A DNA stretch of 10,730 bases from Christensenella sp. UBA4379. Its GTDB lineage: Bacteria; Bacillota; Clostridia; Christensenellales; Aristaeellaceae. The stretch covers positions 1 through 10,730 of the forward strand of contig DGRV01000100.1 in the NCBI GenBank assembly GCA_002391225.1, given 5' to 3'. The notes under the pieces are model-generated. The model had not been told where the DNA came from. It searched no databases and was given only the letters and a program-made list of their open reading frames with translations. How positions within the stretch are numbered: the first letter of the stretch is position 1; every line of letters starts with the position of its first letter. The translations under genes were made by a program, and so were the position numbers. Below are positions 6,662-10,730 of the stretch, one piece after another.

Positions 6662-6710
6662 AAAACTGAGAGCGCTGCCGCTTTGAACCGCGGTCAGCGC
6701 TCTTGGTTTT
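6662..6710. terminator. Bidirectional terminator between the repeat protein gene and recQ
   Basis: AGAGCGCTG (6669-6677) pairs perfectly with CAGCGCTCT (6695-6703). The pairing extends outward to AAAAC/GTTTT through two G-T pairs and inward through CCGC/GCGG past one unpaired base. TTGGTTTT follows on the plus strand and a T run on the minus strand. It serves both convergent transcripts, and the recQ stop codon (6709-6711) touches its edge. Confidence 0.85.
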
Positions 6711-8271
6711 ATTCCCTGTCCTCCAGCTCCGGATGGATTCGGAGGAAGTCCCGGACGACGGAGAGGATGTCCTCCCCGTAGCGGGCGGCCTTGTACTCCC
6801 CCATGCCCCGGATTTGAAGCAGCTGTTCCCTCGTGGTCGGGGCGGAAGCGGCGATGCCGCGCAGGGTCTTGTCGTCGAAGATCACGTAGGGCGGCACGTT
6901 CATGTCCCGGGCCATGGAAAGCCGGCGCGCCTTCAGGCGGATCAGCAAATCCTCCATTTCCGGGGGACATTCCTCCGGCGCCGGGGCCTTTTTAACCGGC
7001 TTGGTCTCCGCCGCCAGGGCGTTCTGGGCGTCCGCGTAGCGGTGGCCAATACAGTTGGCGCAAAAGCCGCAGCTCTTCCCCGCCCTCTGGCCGAAATAGG
7101 AAAGCAGCTCGGCCCGAAGACAGCTCTGCGTTTCGCAGTAGCGGATCATCCGGTTCAGCCGGTCCAGGTCCCCCCGGCGGACGGAGCGCCGCTCCTCCTC
7201 GCTCAAATCCGGGTTGGGCTCGCTGTGGTCCATCATCCAGCGGGCCGCCATGATGTCCTGGCGGCTGTAGAGCAGCACGCAGTCCGCCTCTTCCCCGTCC
7301 CGGCCGGCCCGGCCCGCCTCCTGGTAGTAGGCCTCGATGGAGCGCGGCATATTATAATGAATCACGAAGCCCACGTTGCTCTTGTCGATGCCCATGCCGA
7401 AGGCGTTCGTGGCCACCATGACCTGGGCGCGGTCGAACTGAAAATCCTCCTGGGCCCGGCGGCGCTCCTCTTCGGAAAGGCCGGCATGGTAGCGGACGGC
7501 GGAAAAGCCGTCCGCGCAGAGTTTTTGGGCGACGGACTCGACGGTCTTTCGGGCGCTGCAGTAGACGATGCCGCTGCGGTCCGCAAACCGCCTGAGCAGG
7601 CGGACCAGGGCCCCAAAGCGGTTTTTCGGGGTCAGGACTTCGAAAAAGAGGTTTTCCCGGTCAAACCCGGTGGTGACGGAAACGGGATCCCGGAGCCGGA
7701 GCAGGCGGACGATGTCCTCCCGCACCCGCTGGGTGGCGGTCGCCGTAAAGGCCCCCACCGGCGGCCGCTTGGGCAGGGCCTCCACGAAATCCGCGATTTT
7801 GAGATAATCGGGCCGGAAATCCTGGCCCCACTGGGAGACGCAGTGCGCCTCGTCCACCGCGATCAGCTGGATGGGCGCGGCCTGGGCAAAGGCCTGAAAG
7901 GAAGGGGCGCTCAGCCGTTCCGGGGCCACGTAGATCAGGCGGTAGCGCCCTTCCCGGGCCCGCTCCATCGCCAGGTCCATCTGGCGGGGCGACAGGGTGC
8001 TGTTCAGAAAGGCCGCCGGGACGCCCGCCTGGACCAGGGCGCTCACCTGGTCCTTCATCAGGGAAATCAGCGGGGAAACCACCAGCGTCACGCCGGGCTT
8101 CACCATCGCCGGCACCTGATAACACAGGGATTTTCCCGCCCCGGTCGGCATCACGCCCAGAACGTCCCGGCCGGACAGCAGGGCGTTCACCAAAGTATCC
8201 TGGCCCGGGCGGAAGCTGTCGTGACCGAAGTATTTTTTAAGAATCTCTGTTTTTTCCGTTTGTTCACTCAT
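6709..8271 (-). CDS. recQ: RecQ-type ATP-dependent DNA helicase, short form
   Basis: This is a 3'-5' superfamily 2 helicase that unwinds recombination and repair intermediates. The 520 residues show Walker A MPTGAGKSL (41-49), DEAH (140-143) followed by the aromatic-rich loop CVSQWGQDFRPDY, TATAT (176-180), VATNAFGMGIDK (286-297) and QEAGRAGRDG (317-326). Zinc-site cysteines are C384, C401, C404 and C407, the same spacing as in E. coli RecQ. An HRDC domain covers about 437-516. The winged-helix part of the RQC region, normally about 100 residues between zinc site and HRDC, is replaced by a short charged, alanine/proline-rich linker (about 410-436). This explains the length against roughly 600 for full RecQ. 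The ATG at 8271 follows AGGAGAG; the frame stays open further upstream but that part overlaps the hydrolase gene. It overlaps the hydrolase gene by 8 nt. Confidence 0.93.
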   Translation of the reverse strand: MSEQTEKTEILKKYFGHDSFRPGQDTLVNALLSGRDVLGVMPTGAGKSLCYQVPAMVKPGVTLVVSPLISLMKDQVSALVQAGVPAAFLNSTLSPRQMDLAMERAREGRYRLIYVAPERLSAPSFQAFAQAAPIQLIAVDEAHCVSQWGQDFRPDYLKIADFVEALPKRPPVGAFTATATQRVREDIVRLLRLRDPVSVTTGFDRENLFFEVLTPKNRFGALVRLLRRFADRSGIVYCSARKTVESVAQKLCADGFSAVRYHAGLSEEERRRAQEDFQFDRAQVMVATNAFGMGIDKSNVGFVIHYNMPRSIEAYYQEAGRAGRDGEEADCVLLYSRQDIMAARWMMDHSEPNPDLSEEERRSVRRGDLDRLNRMIRYCETQSCLRAELLSYFGQRAGKSCGFCANCIGHRYADAQNALAAETKPVKKAPAPEECPPEMEDLLIRLKARRLSMARDMNVPPYVIFDDKTLRGIAASAPTTREQLLQIRGMGEYKAARYGEDILSVVRDFLRIHPELEDRE

Positions 8272-8965
8272 TTTCGCTCTCCTGAGCCTCCGCCATGAGG
8301 TCGTCCACCGTTTCCCGGACGGAGACCGGGGTCCAGTGGCCTTCCAGGACGGTTTCCGCCCCCGACGCAAGCACCGCCTTCGCCAGGCTCTGGCAGAGCC
8401 GCGGATCCTTCTTCCAGTCCGGCAGAGCCCCGCAGGCGGCGTCTCCCAGGAACAGGTTTTTTTCCTCCGGCAGGCAGATCAGGGCCGAATCGTCCGTATG
8501 CGGGGCCTCCGCCTCAAACACCCGGACCGGGCAGTTCCCCAAGTCCAGCAGCATTTCACCGGAAAATACCAGGTCCGCCCCGGTAATCACCATCGGCCGG
8601 CCGCCCCTGTATTCCGCCCGGATCCTCTCGTCCAGGGAGAGAAAGGCCTCCACCCCTTCCCTTTGGAGCTTTTCCCGGGCCTGACGCAGATACCGGTTCG
8701 TCCGCTCGCCCGCCAGGCAGAGCCCATGCACGGCGTGCATGCCGAAGGTATGGTCCCAGTGCCAGTGCGTCAGCACGGTCAGGCTGGGCAGCGGCAGATT
8801 ATCCTCCTCCAGCGCCCGGTAAAACGCCCGCACGTGGTCCTCCGAATGGCCGGCGTCCACCGCCAGGCTCCAGCGGTCCCCGCGGACATAGCCCAGGTTC
8901 GGCCGGTCCCGCTCTTCTTCGTAAGGGAAAAACCACACGCGCTCAGACAGGCGGTTCAGCTTCAT
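8264..8965 (-). CDS. Metallo-beta-lactamase-fold hydrolase
   Basis: This is a probable di-metal hydrolase of the metallo-beta-lactamase superfamily, closest in layout to glyoxalase II-like proteins; the substrate is unknown. The 233 residues keep the whole metal-ligand set: H67-W-H69-W-D71-H72 (THWHWDH), H156 (in APHTDDS), D175 (in FLGDAA) and H210 (EGHW). There is no signal peptide, so it acts in the cytoplasm. The ATG at 8965 is chosen because AAGGAG lies 10 nt upstream; a TTG at 8998 would add 11 residues but has no clear ribosome binding site. Its stop overlaps the recQ start by 8 nt, so the two are co-transcribed and probably coupled. A shared pathway with RecQ is not shown by this. Confidence 0.88.
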   Translation of the reverse strand: MKLNRLSERVWFFPYEEERDRPNLGYVRGDRWSLAVDAGHSEDHVRAFYRALEEDNLPLPSLTVLTHWHWDHTFGMHAVHGLCLAGERTNRYLRQAREKLQREGVEAFLSLDERIRAEYRGGRPMVITGADLVFSGEMLLDLGNCPVRVFEAEAPHTDDSALICLPEEKNLFLGDAACGALPDWKKDPRLCQSLAKAVLASGAETVLEGHWTPVSVRETVDDLMAEAQESENE

Positions 8966-8975
8966 CAGACCATAG

Positions 8976-8981
8976 CTCCTT
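8976..8981 (-). promoter_or_regulatory. Ribosome binding site of the metallo-hydrolase gene
   Basis: AAGGAG on the minus strand precedes the ATG at 8965 by 10 nt. It favours this start over the upstream TTG at 8998, inside whose extension it would lie. Confidence 0.55.
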
Positions 8982-9015
8982 CTTTGCTCAAAAGACAAAA
9001 ATACTTCTTCTCAAA

Positions 9016-9045
9016 ATTGTATGCCGCTTACAGTTTTCGCTTGAA
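9016..9045 (-). promoter_or_regulatory. Weak candidate promoter for the hydrolase-recQ operon
   Basis: On the minus strand TACAAT (9021-9016) is a good -10 box, but the best -35, TTCAAG (9045-9040) at an 18-nt spacing, matches only three of six consensus bases. It lies in the right place, about 50 nt before the start codon, and its -35 overlaps the -35 of the divergent mntA promoter. No better candidate is seen in this gap. Confidence 0.35.
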
Positions 9046-9069
9046 ATGCCGATTCGCTTATGATATGCT
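9041..9069 (+). promoter_or_regulatory. Sigma-A promoter of the nucleotidyltransferase-HepT pair
   Basis: TTGAAA (9041-9046), a 17-nt spacer and TATGCT (9064-9069) with TGA before the -10 box form a convincing promoter. Transcription should start near 9076. An 8-bp perfect inverted repeat, ATCAGGAA (9074-9081) and TTCCTGAT (9100-9107), begins at this start point and could be an operator or a leader hairpin. Confidence 0.75.
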
Positions 9070-9149
9070 TTTTATCAGGAAAGAGATGATGAACACCTGT
9101 TCCTGATTTTGGAAAAAACGGGATCAGCTGCCCGGGGAGGTGATTCAGA

Positions 9150-9446
9150 ATGTGCTTCACCCTGGAGGAAATCAAGCATAAATCGATTCCTCTCGCACAA
9201 AAATACGGAGTAAAGCGTCTGGGGCTGTTTGGCTCCTATACGCGCGGCGAAGCCGATGACAACAGCGATCTTGTTTTTTTGATCAGCAAAGGAGAAATGC
9301 GGGGGCTTTTCCAGTACATGGGCTTTGTTCTGGATCTGGAGGACGCTTTCGGCTGCCATGTGGATGTCGTCACAGACGGTATCCAGGACCAGTCATTTCT
9401 GAACGCCATCAAGAGAGACGAGGTAGTTCTCTATGAAGCAGGCTGA
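9150..9446 (+). CDS. MntA-type minimal nucleotidyltransferase (antitoxin-like), degenerate active site
   Basis: This is a 98-residue protein of the minimal nucleotidyltransferase family. Functional MntA antitoxins silence HepT by adding AMP units to a tyrosine. The fold signature is present: GS-x-x-RG-x-A (GSYTRGEA, residues 28-35), SD at 39-40, and a third acidic residue D72 in HVDVV. The second aspartate of the catalytic D-x-D is replaced by valine (D40-L-V42), so catalysis is probably lost or weak. The ATG at 9150 follows GGAGGTGA. Codons are less GC-rich than in neighbouring genes, which suggests acquisition by transfer. It overlaps the truncated hepT by 14 nt. Confidence 0.85.
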   Translation: MCFTLEEIKHKSIPLAQKYGVKRLGLFGSYTRGEADDNSDLVFLISKGEMRGLFQYMGFVLDLEDAFGCHVDVVTDGIQDQSFLNAIKRDEVVLYEAG

Positions 9447-9558
9447 TCAGGCCATCCTCATCAAAATCATCGGTTATTGCGATGATATCGGCGCCATCAT
9501 TGAGCGGTTCGGCAAAAGCAGGGAGCTGGACGACCTGCTGAAACACCATCCGGCATGA
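9433..9558 (+). pseudogene. Truncated HepT-like (DUF86) toxin, N-terminal fragment
   Basis: This reading frame of 41 codons starts inside the nucleotidyltransferase gene, as is usual for mntA-hepT pairs. Its product (MKQADQAILIKIIGYCDDIG, then AIIERFGKSRELDDLLKHHPA) resembles the first helices of HepT/DUF86 proteins, where a DxxILxKIxxYxxxIxxxxxxF pattern is common. Complete HepT proteins have about 110-140 residues and carry the RNase motif R-x(4-6)-H near the C-terminus. That part is missing, and the sequence runs straight into a terminator stem. The toxin is therefore almost certainly inactive. The family call rests on a short stretch and gene order. Confidence 0.65.
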
Positions 9559-9561
9559 TTC

Positions 9562-9608
9562 AAAAACAGGGCTGTTGCAGTTTGGAGGCCTGTGCAACAG
9601 CCCTGTTT
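9562..9608. terminator. Bidirectional hairpin terminator, probably the original secA terminator
   Basis: A 16-bp perfect stem pairs 9564-9579 (core AACAGGGCTGTTGCA) with 9593-9608 around a 13-nt loop. On the minus strand it ends in a run of five T's (9566-9562), a proper Rho-independent terminator for secA. On the plus strand the tail TTTATTATA is weaker but can end the mntA-hepT transcript. It now lies about 180 nt beyond the secA stop because a palindromic element sits in between. Confidence 0.85.
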
Positions 9609-9775
9609 ATTATACTGGTTTTCATCTAGTCCATGCACATCTGCGGGCGTCTTTTGCGCCATCTCTGTGTCAGTCATCCTCACCGTACCTACGGGTACGC
9701 TTTCGGATGCCTTCCTTGATCTGACGCAAAATCCATCCCGCATCTGTATATGTCCTAGACGAAAATCAGTATTAT
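9609..9775. mobile_element. MITE-like imperfect palindrome (about 167 bp)
   Basis: The two ends are inverted copies: on the plus strand 9609 onward reads ATTATACTGGTTTTCATCTA, and the reverse complement from 9775 reads ATAATACTGATTTTCGTCTA. By hand about 30 of the outer 39 positions match. Matching continues inward in patches (TGCGGG, TTTTGCG, CATCC) to a perfect 6-bp stem CGTACC/GGTACG at the centre (9684-9689 and 9694-9699), so the whole unit can fold into one long hairpin. TATTATA occurs at both edges (9608-9614, 9770-9776) and may be a target duplication or part of the repeat. No transposase is encoded. A minus-strand frame crossing the element is most likely a by-product. Confidence 0.6.
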
Positions 9776-9784
9776 ATGTTCTGT

Positions 9785-10730
9785 TTACGCGTTCTTTCCG
9801 CAGCAGTTCTTGTATTTCTTTCCGCTGCCGCAGGGGCAGGGGTCGTTCCGGCCGACCTTTTTGACCGCCTTGACCGGCGTTCGCCGGGCTTCCTGCGCGG
9901 GCTCGGCCCCCCGCTCCTGGGTGGCCTGGGCCACCTGGCGGCGTTCCTGGGGCTTCATGATTTTCGCCTGGCAGAGGCGGCGCACCGTATCCTCGCGGAT
10001 CAGGCGGACCATTTCCTCAAACATATCGTAGGATTCGAGCTTGTATTCGTTGACCGGGTCCTTCTGGCCGTAGGCGCGCAGGCCGATGCCGTCGCGCAGC
10101 TGGTCCATGGCGTCGATGTGGTCCATCCAGCGCAGGTCGACGGCCCGCAGCAGCACGGCCCGCTCCAGCTCGCGCATGTCGATGCCGATTTCGCTGATCT
10201 CGCTCTCCCTCTCCTCGTAGAAGCGGCCCGCTTCCTTTTTGAGGAAATCAGTCACGTTTTCTTCGATGGAGTTGCGGACCAGGTCCTCGTTGGCGGCGAT
10301 CGTGCCGCCTTTGATGCACAGCCGCTCCAGGTAGTCGGTCAGGCCGGCGATGTCCCGCTCGCGCCCGTCGTCGGTATTGCAGAAGCGCGGCACCGCCTCG
10401 TCGATCAGGGAATCCTCCATCCCGCGGATGACCTCGCGCATGTTCTCGCCCCGGAGCACCTGACGGCGCTGGCCGTAGATGATCTCGCGCTGCTGGTTCA
10501 TCACGTCGTCGAACTGAAGGACGTTTTTACGGATCTGGTAGTTGCGGGATTCCACGCGCTTCTGGGCGTTTTCGATCTGCTTGGTCAGCATCCCCGCCTC
10601 GAGGGGGGTGCTGTCGTCCATGCCCATCCGCTCGATCAGGGGGGTGATCCGGTCGCCGCCGAAGAGGCGCATCAGGTCATCCTCCAGGGCGATAAAGAAC
10701 TGGGAGGAGCCCGGGTCGCCCTGACGGCCG
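9785..10730 (-). CDS. secA: Preprotein translocase ATPase SecA, C-terminal part (partial)
   Basis: This covers the last 314 residues of SecA, the motor that pushes unfolded preproteins through SecYEG; the gene begins beyond the right edge. The visible part opens with helicase motif VI, GRQGDPGSSQFFIALEDDLM, then the long scaffold helix (LQFDDVMNQQREIIYGQRR) and the helical wing and scaffold region. The C-terminal zinc-binding SEC-C motif GRNDPCPCGSGKKYKNCCG is complete, with cysteines in the CxC and CC pattern; in other bacteria it binds SecB or ribosomes. The linker before it is charged and proline-containing, as usual. The stop at 9785-9787 is only 9 nt from the palindromic element, and its likely terminator lies beyond that element. 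Confidence 0.98.
   Translation of the reverse strand, partial: GRQGDPGSSQFFIALEDDLMRLFGGDRITPLIERMGMDDSTPLEAGMLTKQIENAQKRVESRNYQIRKNVLQFDDVMNQQREIIYGQRRQVLRGENMREVIRGMEDSLIDEAVPRFCNTDDGRERDIAGLTDYLERLCIKGGTIAANEDLVRNSIEENVTDFLKKEAGRFYEERESEISEIGIDMRELERAVLLRAVDLRWMDHIDAMDQLRDGIGLRAYGQKDPVNEYKLESYDMFEEMVRLIREDTVRRLCQAKIMKPQERRQVAQATQERGAEPAQEARRTPVKAVKKVGRNDPCPCGSGKKYKNCCGKNA

Noticed and set aside
6703..8298. 531-codon plus-strand frame opposite recQ
   Set aside because: All helicase motifs are on the minus strand; this frame is an antisense by-product of high GC.
9474..9743. Minus-strand frame of 89 codons across the palindromic element
   Set aside because: It spans the palindrome, the terminator stem and the antisense of hepT and has no ribosome binding site I can see. 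It is best explained as an open frame inside the repeat element.
1..10730. CRISPR array, tRNA or rRNA genes
   Set aside because: I saw no regularly spaced direct repeats outside the coding 63-bp array, and no cloverleaf or rRNA-like sequence in the intergenic gaps.

Overview
The window looks like chromosomal DNA of an anaerobic, fairly GC-rich member of the Bacillota, most likely class Clostridia. The reasons are a classic 2[4Fe-4S] clostridial ferredoxin, strong Shine-Dalgarno sequences, sigma-A promoters that often carry an extended -10, and a sugar ABC transporter operon with no ATPase gene of its own. The genus cannot be fixed from the sequence alone. Two housekeeping genes run off the ends: rpoB (5' part, 1-1450, minus) and secA (3' part, 9785-10730, minus).

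Layout. (1) 1-1450: start of rpoB, with its own sigma-A promoter and a leader of about 130 nt. It lies directly downstream of a terminated sugar transporter operon and not behind rplJ-rplL. (2) 1793-5069, minus: a three-gene CUT1-type carbohydrate ABC importer, in the order binding protein, MalF-type permease, MalG-type permease. Its promoter has a LacI/MalR-type operator between the -35 and -10 boxes. A strong hairpin separates the binding protein gene from the permeases, and a terminator closes the operon. (3) 5341-6651, plus: ferredoxin, a terminator-like hairpin, a TrmN6-type tRNA methyltransferase, and a small protein of 21-residue tandem repeats that overlaps the methyltransferase gene by ATGA. 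(4) 6709-8965, minus: a metallo-beta-lactamase-fold hydrolase overlapping a short RecQ helicase that lacks the usual winged-helix domain. This operon faces group 3 across a shared hairpin terminator. (5) 9150-9558, plus: a decayed MntA/HepT toxin-antitoxin pair. The nucleotidyltransferase has lost one catalytic aspartate and HepT stops after 41 residues. (6) 9564-9784: a 16-bp terminator stem, then a roughly 167-bp imperfect palindrome that looks like a miniature inverted-repeat element. It sits between secA and what was probably the original secA terminator.

How it fits together. The importer would bring in an oligosaccharide, possibly a maltodextrin-like one judging only from the operator. 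It must borrow an ATPase encoded elsewhere (MsmX/MsmK type). The rest is housekeeping: transcription, secretion, electron carrier, tRNA modification and DNA repair. The only accessory material is the toxin-antitoxin relic and the palindromic element. I see no clearly new defence or metabolic system. The least explained items are the 21-residue repeat protein coupled to trmN6 and the palindromic element at secA.
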